A DNA stretch of 64,000 bases, from assembly GCA_020152595.1 (NCBI GenBank), contig JAIGNY010000458.1, positions 82,501-146,500 on the forward strand, written 5' to 3'. The notes under the pieces are model-generated. The model saw nothing but the letters and a program-made list of their open reading frames with translations, searched no databases and was not told the DNA's origin. Each line of letters opens with the position of its first letter. Positions within the stretch are counted from its first letter, which is position 1. Shown here one piece after another: positions 1-43,816 of this stretch. Source of the DNA: Chiridota heheva (lineage: Eukaryota > Echinodermata > Holothuroidea > Apodida > Chiridotidae). The translations under genes and the position numbers were made by a program.

Positions 1-240
1 ATATACAATGGTTTTTAAGCCACAAAATCGCAGGACAAAATATGATAGAATACATAAAGACTGAGGATTATGTGGCTATAACATCACCTAGTCTGATTTC
101 AGTCGTTTATATACATGTCAAATGATACCAAGCTTTAATGCTTTTTTTTTGTATGCTTTCTTCACCAATTTGTTTCTCTTGAAGTCCTCTTTCATACTGC
201 CATATAAGATAGACATGCCGGACCCCTGAAGTAATCCTTT
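1..240. mobile_element. Foldback family A, copy 1 (cut by window edge)
   Basis: Holds TTTTTAAGCCACAAAATCGC, GTCTGATTTCAGTCGTTT and the terminal arm ending GTAATCCTTTG. Confidence 0.8.
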
Positions 241-1365
241 GTTTAAAGATCTTAATGAGATAAGTTTTTATTAGATTTGTACTATTTATATCAAGACCAG
301 GTGGCAGGAGAAACTTGCTACGCTGTAATTCTTAAATGCAAGGTACTTATAAAGCAATCATTTATAATTAGTTTTACTTTCAACGTAAAATAAATATACT
401 TATGAGGTTTATTTCATGTATAAACTATATTTTGTTTTTGTGTATCTATACATTACCATGTTGCTTACATGTACGTATAGGTCCTCTTCTGATCGCTGGC
501 TGTCAGCCACTGTAGTCAGATCTTCATCCTTATTTTCAGTTGTCTAGAGTTTAATACATTTCTGCTAAACTATTCCACGTGTTTATGTGTTTGTAAAAAA
601 ATGTTCAACGGTTATAAACTAAACACTTTTAGAGAGGTAACTGTTTTAAAATAGAAAATACTCAGTCCCGTGAATCAACTATGTACTTTCCTTTTCATAA
701 ACAATTTTCTTTAAATAGAAAGTAAGAAAATAATCAAATTTTAGTATCCACATTTAGATATTATGAATATATTTTTTCATTGTGTATACATACCTTTGTG
801 CGTTTATCTGATTATACTGTTATAACGTGGGGTAGGCGAGAGAGTGTGATTGGTGATCCTTCGCATCATGGCCTGTCAGGACAGGAACTATTTTCAAATT
901 GAATTAGAGTGCATTAAGCTGTCTTCGCAATTATTAAATTGTCCTTTTTAGTAATAAGGCTATCTGATATTTCTGTTCAGATATCACCTGATCACAAAAA
1001 CAGACAAAGAGGACATGTCATTTAACAAACTACATTCACAAGATTTACCGAGAATTCAGTCCCATTTTTGTCCATTTCCTGATGAAATCACATATTCCGA
1101 ATTTCGGGTCATTTCCCTGAGAGCTCCAGTGCATGTGTCTTCTGACAAATTCAAGAGAGATAGGGTATAATCATTATGCAGCCGGGCTCCGACACAGGTT
1201 TCATATTAAGATCCAACACCGATGTAATTATTTTTTGGAATAATTAACATAATTAAGGCCTGTTTGGTTTGAAAATTATTGTGGGCTATGGCCAACCTCT
1301 CCCCCGCCGTTGTCGGGGGCCCTGTGAAGATAAGTTGTCAACAATGAACCAGCATGGGTCAAGCA
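241..1365. other. No gene seen
   Basis: AT-rich sequence with only the 64-bp repeat at 480. A 66-codon frame at 1269 overlaps the start of foldback copy 2 and has no recognisable content. Confidence 0.7.
480..543 (+). repeat. 64-bp repeat G, copy 1
   Basis: GGTCCTCTTCTGATCGCTGG and on; matches 33787-33850 with about ten differences. Confidence 0.7.
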
Positions 1366-1925
1366 AGCAGTTGAGTCAATCTTACATAAAAGAAGACTTT
1401 AAAAGAAATAAAATAGTGAAGAAAGCATTCAAAATTCTTAATCCGTTAAGGACTGAAGGAGATATCTAAGTTTAAAGTCTGGCATCATTTAGAAACGACT
1501 GAAAACAGACTAGTTGTGATGTCAAAGCCTCAGATTCCTCAAAGTCTTAATGCATTCTATTATATTTTGTCCTGCAATTTTATGTCTAAAAAGTATAGTA
1601 AAACTGAACCTAGGAATGGTATTTATGATATACTACCTAGGAAACATTAAAGAAAAATAATCTAAATAGTGAAAAAATCAATAGTTTTTTTTTATTTTTT
1701 ATAAATACATTAACAATTGTAAAGAATGTGAGAATAAAGACGTCAACTATAGTATACTTAGTAGACTTACTGCACCACTCGTCATTGTGGTCATTTCTAC
1801 ACAGATGAGACAGAGCTTTAAACTGGAATATCTTCTTAACGGAATAAGATTTTTAAACGCTTTTTTCACCATTTTGTTTCTTTTGAAGACCTCTTTCATT
1901 GAAGATGGACATGCTTGGCAATTAA
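1366..1925. mobile_element. Foldback family A, copy 2
   Basis: Left arm with GAAGACTTTAAAAGAAATAA, core with GTTGTGATGTCAAAGCCTCA, right arm with GAAGATGGACATGCTTGG. Ends worn. Confidence 0.8.
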
Positions 1926-2192
1926 AATATCAACCTAAAACAAAATAAAGAACAAACCACTGAAATCGCGGCGTCCTGGCCGTGTCTTGTTCATGTATAT
2001 TGCTCTTTCCCCGTCCCCGTCTGTCCAGTGATTCATGAATCTAAAATTGTTGAGCTTTCCGAGGCATGATCCTAAATTTTCCTGCTTGTCTGAATCAATA
2101 TCCTATTTTTTGTAAATGATGGTCCAAAGCTTTTGTTTGCTTCATTACAATCGAAATTTACACAAATCTGAATTTAAAATTATTTCATTTAA

Positions 2193-2440
2193 TTAAAGCA
2201 AAGCTATCGTCCCATAAATAAAGTAACGTCACTTCCAGTTACTAGTTGTTCTGATAAATTACGATAAATCTATGATGTTATTGATAACACATGTAGGCCC
2301 CTATGTGTGGATGTAGATGTGTGATCGATAACATCGCATATTTCTCGCAATCAATAGGTGAAATTGACAACCGGAAGTGACGTTCCATAACGGCGGCATT
2401 CACTTCTGAAGGTATTCATGGGACGATACATTTCCTTTAA
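2193..2440. mobile_element. Foldback family B, copy 1
   Basis: Begins TTAAAGCAAAGCTATCGTCC and ends GGGACGATACATTTCCTTTAA (reverse arm). Near-palindromic, about 250 bp. Confidence 0.85.
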
Positions 2441-2499
2441 AAACTTCCCGTCCGGTCTGCCGGTGGGGTAAACAGGTAAAATCCATACTCGAACCATGA

Positions 2500-2690
2500 A
2501 GGCCAATCCGGTGCTTATCCCGTTTCATTGGCGTATAAGCAAATGAGAGCACATAACTTCCCATAGACATTTTTCCATGCAGTGCTGGTATTGGACTGGA
2601 ACACGTAGATGAAATTGTTTTCCTCAAGAACACCAGGGACGTATAGTCATGGGGAGCGGTACCGTAAAAAGAAACACGGGGGAAGGGCGA
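2500..2690 (-). mobile_element. SINE family 2 fragment (worn)
   Basis: Shares CCGGTGCTTATCCCGTTTCA (compare 32206) and a GCAGTGCTGGTA block with the family body; the tRNA head is not recognisable. Confidence 0.45.
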
Positions 2691-3203
2691 CAAAAATGGA
2701 AAAGAGACGATTAAGCACTGCCAGCTATAGGCAGGCAGTGGAAGTAACGGATGCTCCCCTCACTCCAGAGTAAGTTATCTTTATTGGGAGAGCGGTGGAA
2801 GCGATGGCTTCCTTCTCCTTTTGGTGCCGAAAAAACTAAAATGGGGGGATGACGAGGGGTATATGACAGAAACATATCCTCCCCTGTTCTTATTTCGATA
2901 GTAAAATAATGACACAAATATGGATACAAATACCCCTTGAGAGCCATTTCCCCCGCGTAATCATATGCAAATTGCTCTCATTGTGCTCGTTGGACCATAG
3001 TCTGATAGTGTGAAACATGCCGCAGCTTGGTCCACCAATGGCACAAAAAATAGCCTACAAACGGACATGTTAAAAAGTATGGGAGGGGGGAAATACTAAT
3101 ATAGTTGTATAGTTCAAGGCCGTGGGAGAGCTTTAAATATGGGGACGGGGATGAAATCGAATGCAATTGAAACACATGCTATCATGAAATCATACCATAG
3201 CAA

Positions 3204-3450
3204 TTAAAGGAAAGGTATCGTCCGATAAATACATTCAGAAGTGAAAGACACCATACTGGTATCGTCACTTCCGGTCGTCAATTTTGCCTTTTGATGGCGA
3301 GAAATATGCGAATATTCGATGTTATCGATAACACATCCGCCGGACCAAACATAAGCTGATATGGGTCTACATTATGTGTTATCGATAACATCACAGATTT
3401 ATCTCAATCAATAAGAATAATTGAAAACCGGAAGTAACGATACCAGCATA
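3204..3450. mobile_element. Foldback family B, copy 2 (right end cut)
   Basis: Begins TTAAAGGAAAGGTATCGTCC; holds GTTATCGATAACAC twice and ACCGGAAGTAACGATACC; ends where family A copy 3 begins. Confidence 0.85.
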
Positions 3451-3886
3451 ATTTGTTTGGTATCATTTGTGTAGAAACGGACTGAATCAGACTTAGTTGC
3501 GATGTAATAGTCTCAGATTCGTCACAGTCTTTATGTATCATTTTGTCCTGCGATTTTGTGGCTTAAAAACCATTATAGGACATGACACAAAAAGTAGTAA
3601 AACTGAGTCCGTACCACCTGAAGAAAGTTCAAGGAAACAAAATTTAAATAGAACTAAAATGTAATAAAATTTCTTAATAATAAATTAACATGTGAATGTA
3701 AGGATGAAGACGCCAACTTTTCATAATAGACCTACTACACCAGTCATTTATACACAGATAAGACGGAGCTTTAAACTTGAATATCTTCTTAAAGGAATAA
3801 GATTTCTGAAAGCTTTCTGCACCAATTTGTTTCTTTTGAAGACCTCTTTCACAGAAACTTGCTTGACCACTGAACTAGCCCTTTAA
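3451..3886. mobile_element. Foldback family A, copy 3 (left arm missing)
   Basis: Core from GTATCATTTGTGTAGAAACG to the right arm CTTGACCACTGAACTAGCCC. It abuts family B copy 2. Confidence 0.8.
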
Positions 3887-6800
3887 ACTGTTTATACTAA
3901 GATACGATATTAGTTCTTATATCTTCTAAAATATGTTAATTCATGTTATAACCAATTAAGATTGGCAACAAACCAAGTTTTTAATGTTAACCCTTGAAAT
4001 GAAGAATACTATATTCCCCATCGTGTTTCCATTCCCCTATAATCTGTAGAAAATTGGCTAACATGCTAATGCCACCATTTTTTATGCAATTGGGGTGTTA
4101 TGCTCCATTGACCAAGTTTAGAGCAACATCTGACTTTAAGTTTAACGAAAACACAGTCATAAATTATGTAACTTCCGAATTTCCATTTACAGGTGCTTTG
4201 ACCTACGGTTTTATTTAGCTTATAGGCGGTCACTGTGTGTGCGAAGTGACAGCCTTTTGTGTATATCTGTTTGTACAATAGACATTCTCTTTCTTGTTTG
4301 GTACTGGATGGTGTCTGCTGTTTTTCGATAATCCCCAGTGAAAACAGGCCTGAATTTGTACGTTTGTCCTTAAAAATATCTCTTAAACGGCGTGGTAGAT
4401 GTCCATTTGGGAACTGGATAATTTGTAGATTAATAAGTTTAGATTTTGAAAATTCCAAAAAAGAAATTGTCCTACTTGGTCATACAATTTCTAGAATCCA
4501 TATAACTTCCGTGCCAAAGCGTTACGCTGTTTCGTTAGAGGCATCATGGGAAATCTTCACAATGGCGTCTGAGATTTCCCCCCGAAGTCTATGAGAGGAC
4601 TCGAATCTACTGGACTGTAAATCACGTCTACACACCTGCACGCAATTTATAGTATTTCGAAGGCGTGCATATTTCGAAGAACTGCAAGTTGCAATATTTT
4701 GATAATCAAAATCCGGGAATTTTTAACTGCATTATCTGTTATCTTAACTTCATGAGTTGATTACTTGTGGGGTGCAGGGGACAATGAGAATTTCCAATGT
4801 TTTTTAAGGCTTCTTGAATTAGAAATTCATGCTACAAATTAAATCTTCATAAGGAGGTACAGATACATGGAAATATTCAACCATTTCATCTTTTATTATT
4901 ATCCCATTTAGTTTTTTTTTTACAAATTGTTTGCAATACTATAGTACAAAAGAGGGTCGAAGGGTGGAGACTTATATTTCGTTATCAACTCGTTGTCTTT
5001 TTAAGTTCGAGTATGTATAGCAGTGCCGCCGGAAAATATTTGATATTGAGGAAGGGGGAACTGATTTAGCATTTTCTGAAAGCTGATAGCGCGAGATTTA
5101 AAAATGTTCCGAAAATCGAAGAAAATTACCTGCAAATGAAGAAAACTTCCCGAAAAGTGAAGGGCATTTTCCGAATTGGAGAATTTCCGATTAGGAACAA
5201 CTTGAACTTTGATAGAAACTTCATTTAGCAGTTTAGCAGTGTTGCTTTATTTCCGCTTGTAGTTGTGAATTTTTGGGTCTTGCCCCTCAATTGGGAACTC
5301 CCCATCCCCAATCCCCCATCCTTTCCAATCAGTGGCATCGCCAGCCATTTCGATGGTACAGTACTCAAGTACCAAACCGTGGCAGAGATGTAGCCTAGTA
5401 CCCACTAAGGGGCCCTGAGGCAATGCAGGAGGAGCCCCTTGGAAGGGTCCAGGGGGCGAAACCATCGGAAGCTCTGACAATTTCTTGTTTCTTGCCCCAA
5501 AATGGCTGAAAATTAACACAAACAGAAAAAAGTTCAATAATGTAGGTTACCATTTCTAAACAGGCGAAAGGAAAATTTCCATTAATAAACATGGTTTGAA
5601 AATGTATTGTTTTTGATTCCCCAGAAAGGCTTAAAATCAATACAAAGTTCCTTGGGTCTGACGATTTTTTGTCTATGATGCTCAAATATTGATGAAAATC
5701 AACAACAAAGTTCCATGGGTGAGGAAGCCTTCAAGTTGGGTAAATTCGGAAAATGTAAGTAATGATCAGATGATTTTCTCCTGAAAATTGTGAAAATTTG
5801 AAGGAAATTGTGCAAGGGTGACGCCTTGCTCACAAGCAACACAAAGTTCCAAAATGTAAATGAAAAATCGTGGCGTCCTGGGGCGATCTAGGAGGAGCCC
5901 TTGGAACGGATCTTGTAATTGATGAAAAGAAGACATTTTTCATGTTGAAATCGACTACGATAAGTATTACATTTTTGAAGATTTCTTGTCTTTGATACCC
6001 CAAAATGGCTGAAAAATCAATATAAACTGACAGAGAAGTTTAAGTGTTGATAAGAAGGCAATCCTCAATTAACATGATACCATTTCCCTCCAATTGAGAA
6101 AATTCAGCGAAAATTGTTGGGTTAATAATAGATGGACGCAGCTCTGGTAGGGTCAAGGGGGGAGAAGCTCTTGGAAGATTTATAGTTTGGGATGCCTAAA
6201 AAGGGCCAATTATTAACGGGGCTTTGGATTTTAAGCGTATACGTGGGCGGGAAACTTTCATAAGTCTATGCAAGACGACCCCAATCAGCATCATGCCGAG
6301 TCGAGTGGGGATGTTCCTGAAATCTAGACAATTCGGGCATTACTGACTGACTGAGATATAGTCTTATACAAGTACATCCAACATTCTACTGATCTGTCCG
6401 ACTTAAGTCGGTGCCCGGCCAACTAGAAAGAGATTTTGTATTTTATACAAACAAACAGTTGGTATAAAATTTACAATAAATGCAATGAGAACAACAGTGT
6501 GCTAAAACTACAAATCTACAACAACAACAAAAATAGAATAGATATTCACAAGGCCTAAGTAACAAGGCATCGGACGGGAAGTTCAATACTGATTTGAAGG
6601 GAAAGAAATAAAAAAAAAATCTACTAGGATTTGTTTGAATGCTTCAATAATATGTCTACAAAAAACCGACAAAATGGCAACGTTATAAGAAAGTCATGTG
6701 ACCTCATGACGTCTGCTGAAACACCCTTACAGAGAAAATATTAATAAAAACAATTTCGAGGTCCCATTTCATGTGACAGGGAATGGTAGAGAATGGATGG

Positions 6801-7080
6801 GTCTTGACTATGCATACCCACACTTGACAAGATCTGTTCAACCCATATTAAACATCCCGACATCCGAAAGAAAGATATTAGATGGTTCTTTTCAGAAAAC
6901 ATAGCAAAAGTTTGAGAAACTTCCCCTTTCTGTTGCAAAAAAAAAAGACCCGAAACTTGACTCTTTCATCATAGGTTTCTGTGGGACAAATAATTAGTTC
7001 TGTGCTACCAATAACAGATTTCCACGTGAATACGGTTTTAAGAAGAAACGAGGGTACTAAGTATAAAGAACTTTTTTGAA
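3887..7080. other. Upstream flank of NIP7, no recognised gene
   Basis: Two overlapping frames on opposite strands (4066-4458 minus, 130 codons; 4259-4594 plus, 111 codons) show no family I know; at most one could be coding and neither is supported. The worn repeat at 5400-6215 is described separately. The last few hundred bases should hold the NIP7 promoter, but no clear TATA box or initiator stands out. Confidence 0.6.
5400..6215. repeat. Worn ~400-bp tandem repeat, about 2-3 copies
   Basis: GAGGAGCCC(C)TTGGAA recurs at 5428 and 5890 with a weaker form near 6165; CCCCAAAATGGCTGAAAA recurs at 5494 and 5999. Confidence 0.55.
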
Positions 7081-38144
<31,064 letters not shown>

Positions 38145-38471
38145 GGCTGCTTCACTCAAATTGGAAGCGTGGACCCTGATGATTGGACGATGCTTGGGAT
38201 CGTTCTTGGACCAGAAGACCACCATCAGAAGATGGAGGTGTCTTGTTGTCAATTGAGTGGGGGTTTATAACAAAAGGGGGCACCCCTTTTGTTACCGTCC
38301 ACTATTGTCACCATCATTTGTTGATTTTTTCTGAAATGTATAGCTTCAAAAACCAATCACAATTTTATCGTATGGTCGGTTTCTATAGTTAATCTTTTTT
38401 TTACCACATGTAACACCATCTTACTTATTGGTTGTAAAATTTATTCATTATTCTTGAGATTTTACTGAAGA

Positions 38472-38477
38472 ATTAAA
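38472..38477 (+). terminator. Probable NIP7 poly(A) signal ATTAAA
   Basis: ATTAAA lies 328 bp after the NIP7 stop codon and is followed within 15 bp by a GT-rich stretch (AAGTGTGTGTACCC), the usual layout of a cleavage site. The stretch 38145-38471 would be the 3' UTR. No transcript supports it here. Confidence 0.5.
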
Positions 38478-38552
38478 AAATTATAAGTGTGTGTACCCAC
38501 TTGGACAGCCCTTGCCTGGGATGGGTTAGAATTACTTATTCATCATACCTCC

Positions 38553-38900
38553 ATTCCAGGCCTTTTACATCTGTTTTTTTCTTGTTGGCTGACTTTTACT
38601 GATTGCTGTCGTTGACTGATTTACGGCTTGTTGGAGGTTATTCAAGTCCCATATGGTTTGCGTGTAGCTTTTTTTCTGAGTTAAAATGCTCTACACCATT
38701 GTTTAGGTGGAAGTTCTTGTTTAAATTACCTGTCTTGTTTTTTTTTGCATGTTCAAATTTGCACTCAAACAATTCTCCAACTCCTTTTCATTGTCTTCAT
38801 CAGCTAAAACATATGAAAATATATTTCTTTAACACCAAAATCAGATGATTTTGGCACCCTGTCCCTGTCAGTTCTTCACACTCGACATCGTTAAGTTTTT
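38553..38900 (+). repeat. Uninterrupted copy of the repeat split at 8757-10945
   Basis: Continuous match to both halves. It crosses the LINE site as CCAACTCCTTTTCATTGTC, then TTCATCAGC. Confidence 0.8.
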
Positions 38901-38959
38901 AACTACTATACTTATTGTCCATTTTTGTTAAAATAACTCTAAAACAGAAAAGGGTTGAA

Positions 38960-39145
38960 CGACGAGTGAACACACAATTACAATGACGGGGTAGCCGCCT
39001 GCGTATTTGGTTATGATAGTAACAATGCTACAAGAAACGCTTAATACGACCAGGACAAGAACACAGGTACGACGTACAGACAGACATAACATCGACAACC
39101 AAGTCAATGTCCACGGCCTTTGATAATCGGTTGTGGTGCACTGGC
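38960..39145 (-). mobile_element. SINE family 1, 5'-truncated
   Basis: Has the body and tail of family 1 but lacks the tRNA head. GAAAAGGGTTGAA flanks it on both sides (38947-38959 and 39146-39158). Confidence 0.93.
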
Positions 39146-40317
39146 GAAAAGGGTTGAATAATTATTTGCTGATTTTAGAGACCACACATAGATTGCGCAC
39201 ATCCAAAGCTTTTCCACCCGTTAGTAGAATAAATAATCCCTGAATCAGTGAATGTACATAGGCAACAAGTGGTTTGGTATATGGCCACCAACATACTATC
39301 CATGGACTTAACTCTTACATAATTCTTCTGTTAAAAGTCACCTAATGCACATTTTATTTTCGTATAACCAAATGAAGAGATGAATTCCCACCAGAATGTG
39401 TGCAAAGGAAGTGAAGTTATCGCATTTCGGAAAATACATTTTGCTCATTGTGTGACTCTAGTTGGATACATGGTATCTGCAACAACCTAATTACACAACA
39501 AAAATGTCCCAGTGATAACATACGTGCTATTGGGTTGTGACAATAACTAGTTTAGAATGTTGTACGCTCATCTCTGATGCCATTTTGGAAATTGTGGGTG
39601 GTGTACTCTGTACACTGCAATCAGGTAGGGGACTGGGTCTTTATTTATTGTCTGCATTTTTGCAGGTGATTAACATTTTGTTTAAATAATTTGAAAAAAA
39701 TGTTTTATATAAAAAAATATGTTTCATAATAATAAATATAAAAAAAAGGTCGCATCAAAATGGTTTTTTATAAATATTTTTCATCAATTTTTAAATAAAT
39801 ATTACAAATATTTGTTGTACTGTATATGAAAATAAGTGTATTATAATATTATGCTCCCCCTCCTCCTTTTTGTATTACATTTTGGAATATAACAATGAAG
39901 CTGGTCATTTTAATAAGATTTTGTATGACATGTTTCATTTGTTAGGCCCATGAAAACATAGTTAGTTTTTTTCAGTTTGAAAAGAATCCCAGATTTTTAT
40001 TTTAAAAGTACCATATTTTTTTTCTCAGTTCAGTCATTCAACGTCCATACTTCTATTTCTTCCTACCAAGATATGAACAGCTGCTTCCAATAGTTTCCAA
40101 TATTTGTTATGTCTAATGTGGTTCACCTGATCCGTAACCCTGCAAATCGCCGAAATGAATTGGCTTTGGGGAAAAGAAATGCATGTCCGCATCACTTTTC
40201 TAATTGAGTTGGTGTGATTGGCTCATAAATTTTACATGGCCTTATACTTGTCCATATCCATTTTTCTCATAAAGAAAACTTCATTGTGATATAGTTAAAT
40301 CCCTTCCAATCTCAAGG

Positions 40318-40580
40318 GCTTACAGAGCTGATGCTTTCACCTGGTTCGCTTGGTACTAAGCGGATGAGAGTGACTCTACTCCCCCGGATGGGACACCATT
40401 CAATCACAATTCAGCTCCGTAGCTGAAACTGGTACTCATTTCATAGCTGTGAGTGACCTAGAGCAAGTGGGATCAAATGTCTTGCTCAAGGACACGGCAC
40501 AGCGCCCTGGATGAGATTTGACCCTGGTACCTCTTGAGTATGAGACCCATCCCCTTACCACTGGGCTTCTGCACTCCTTT
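40318..40580 (-). mobile_element. SINE family 2
   Basis: Minus-strand copy with GTGTCCTTGAGCAAGACATT, GGATGGGACACC (reverse) and GCTTAGTACCAAGCG; the boxes are more worn (GGGTCAAATCTC). Confidence 0.8.
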
Positions 40581-40889
40581 TGATTGTGATGTAAGACGTA
40601 AGCTTATGTAGTTCTTATGTTGTTTTCAATTTCCTTAAATTCATGGCAGTCTTTGTTGGTGCAGATCATGTAGATAACTGGGGAGAAGTCCCTTTTCATA
40701 TTTTATTTCTTCATCCATGATGTTGCTAAATGCATGTTGCGTGCTTATATAGTACACTTCAATGCATAGCTTTTAAAAAAAGCTAGTTAAAAAAAACCAT
40801 TTGACCACAGAAACCAATTTCTGTTTCTAGTCCACCACGGACTGTGAAGTGGACTTTTTGTCATGTTGCACATGGTGCAACGTACCACC

Positions 40890-41320
40890 ACCAGCAGTAT
40901 TTACTTTGCTCCAAGCATAGAGGCGTGGGCGTAGAATTTGCAAATCCGATTGGAGAAAAAAATTATGCCAAACGCTGGTGAATGAATGTGATTGAAGAAT
41001 TTTTCTGGTTTTAGAACCTCTTGTTCTAGTATTATTACAAATAGGTTATAAATTTGCAACTCTTGAATTATATATATGTGAGACCATTTTATATACTTCA
41101 ATCATATCACCTCTTGCTGTTCTGTAAGTTAATGTTGGTAGATTTAGATTATTAAGCCTGTCAGGATATGGCAGATTACGCAAATGTGGGATAAGTTTGG
41201 TGGCTCTCCTTTGAACATTTTCGATCAATTCAATGTGTTTTTTTCTTTGTTGGTGCCAGACACAGTTCGAAAATTCCAGATGAGGTCTTACAAATGTACA
41301 GTGACTCATTAGAAATGGCT
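40890..41320 (-). pseudogene. LINE reverse transcriptase C-terminal fragment
   Basis: Minus-strand frame reads FVRPHLEFSNCVW, ENVQRRATKLIPHLRNLPYP and RTARGDMIEVYKMV, the usual thumb and C-terminus of Jockey/CR1-group LINEs. No catalytic part is present. Confidence 0.85.
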
Positions 41321-42445
41321 CTGCTTAAAACCAGGAACATCTTAACCGGCCCTCAAATGGAGCAGGGCCGGTCGGAGTAAAAGTTATATATTTCTTTATT
41401 TCCCAAACCACAAAACTGTATACAGCTTCACCTTATCTATGCTCCTTTAAGATAACAATTACTCCCACTGGTGTTACATGGTATTTTTAGTGACACACAT
41501 TTAAATATAATGGCAATCCTTTGTAATATGAGTAGTAACTGTAATCAATGCTGGCATTGTTTGTCTTTGCTGTTGGGGAAAGGGGAAATGAACTATTGAG
41601 CTTAGACCTATTTATATCTCAACGTTATGATGCAAAGTTAATCCTGTTGAATCATGTGGTTAATTTGTTGCTTCAAAATTGCAGGCCAAATTTGTTGCAA
41701 GACATGTTTTAGTTACATCACATGGACTAGTTTTAAATGTCGGCTACATCATTATATCATGTATTTTCTGTATCATCAGTAGAAAATTCTTAAGTAAAAC
41801 CTCAATTAAAGTTTGAAATTTGCATAGGTTTCAAATTATAACTCGTTTAAGTTTTGATGGAATTTTAACATCAGCAAAAGTTGTGATATATAAAGAGAAA
41901 GTTATCTGAAAATGTTCATGCCATGCAAATTTTCATATTTCCTTCCTTAATTTCACTCTTTGATCAAATCCCCTCCTGTTGTGACCTACATGCTGAAAGG
42001 CTGGCAACCAAACAATGTCTAGGGACATGTGATTTTCTGCAATTATTTCTTTCTTTTGCAAATTTATCGTTAAAATTGCAAAAGTGTTTAACGCAGGTCA
42101 CTGTATAAAGAAGTTTATTGGAACAAAGCAGAATTAATAGTCTTTTGAGTTTTATGTCCTTTTGTCTAAAGTAAGCTGAAAAATCAGCATTTTTGTAAAG
42201 CGCCAGTATCCGCCACACACTCAGTCAGGACGCTTTGCATAAAAACAACCAAAACAGTTAATTGTTATTAGAAGAGTTCAGGAACAAAAATGTCTTCAAT
42301 TGATTCTTGAAAGAGAATAGTCTCATCAGACTGTACTTGTAATGGAAAATTTGTTTCAAACTTTAGCAGAAGAGCTGCCAAAATAACAGTCTCCCCAGCA
42401 AATATTTGAAAATCTTTCTCTAAGCAGTATTGTTTACGTTTAAAG

Positions 42446-42935
42446 ACCATTGTAAATTATTGCTGAAAAGGCATATTATAAAGCATTGCTGAAAAAAGGC
42501 ATATTGTAAAGCATTGCTGAAAAAACATATTATAAAGCATTGCTGAAAAAAACATTGAAAGCATTGCTGAAAAAGAGTAGGCATATTGTGAAGAAGCATT
42601 GCTGAAAAAGGCATATTGTAAAGCATTGCTGAAAAACTCATATTGTAAAGCATTGTTGAAGAAGGCATATTGTAGAGCATTGCTGAAGAAAGCATATTAC
42701 AAAGTATTGCTGAAAAAGCCATATTGTAAAGCATTGCTGAAGAAGACATATTGTAAAGCATTGTTGAAGAAGGCATATTCTAAAGCATTGCTGAAGAGGG
42801 CATATTGTAAAGCTTTGCACATTGCTGAAAAGGCATATTGTAAAGCATTGCTGAAAAAGGCATATTGTAAAGCATTGCTGAAAAGGCATATTGTAAAGCA
42901 TTGCTGAAAAAGGCATATTGTTAGGTATTGCTGAA
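42446..42935. repeat. 27-bp minisatellite, about 18 copies
   Basis: Unit holds GGCATATTGTAAAGCATTGC then TGAAAAA; copies 24-28 bp long. Confidence 0.95.
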
Positions 42936-43744
42936 GAAAGTGATGTATATTTTACAATACAGAATATTAATTCTCAAAGATTCTTTATTTTCTGTGTGTT
43001 TTTTTTTTTTGACACTATAGACTACCTTTTTAATTATAAAACACCTAAACTTACATGATTGTGGAATTGGAAATGAACTGAAATAAGATGTGAGAATGGG
43101 GTGGGACATGGGGTGGGGGAAAATATCCCTCCCTTTCTCCCACTGAAAAATTTGATAATCATTTTGTGTTCAAATTTGAAGTGAATCAGTTTAAAAGTTG
43201 CCAATCATCTCATTTTTTCCAGCTTAACTTGCCCCAAAAACATTTTTCATCAGGATTCATTAAAAATAAAGAAAACAGTATTCATGATTAGTAAAGGTGC
43301 GAACGTGGAAAGCTTTTATTTTAAAAATGGTAGCTCATAAGGGAAAACCACCGCAAAATTTCAGACCATGATCCTGGTTAAATTTAACGCTTCCGCCTGG
43401 AAATGTCTATGTACGTCATTGTACCCTATATGTTCATTTGGCCCTGACTACAGAGGTGTATAGAGCTTGAATATCCAGTAGGGTTCACACTTTTAATGTG
43501 GCCTATTTAAAAAATAAAAAATAAATTTTTAAAATTTGAAATTTTAAAAAATTCTCAGAAAATCAACAGGAAGTAAATTACATATTGTCCTAATTAATCA
43601 GTTACATGGAAATCAAGTAAGAACATTTTGTCAACAATTCGCTATCTAAGAAAGGGAAAATGTTTTGTGAGTGATTTTAGATCCTGGTTTCTAGCTAGCC
43701 CGTGGGTGAGGGGGGAGGTATATATTAATATATATATATTTCAA

Positions 43745-43750
43745 TATATG

Positions 43751-43813
<63 letters not shown>
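43745..43813. repeat. (AT)n tract 3
   Basis: About 30 AT units with one GAGG break near the start. Confidence 0.97.

Positions 43814-43816
<3 letters not shown>

Noticed and set aside
4066..4594. Two overlapping frames of 130 and 111 codons on opposite strands
   Set aside because: No family recognised, no splice or start support; at most one could be real and there is nothing to choose it.
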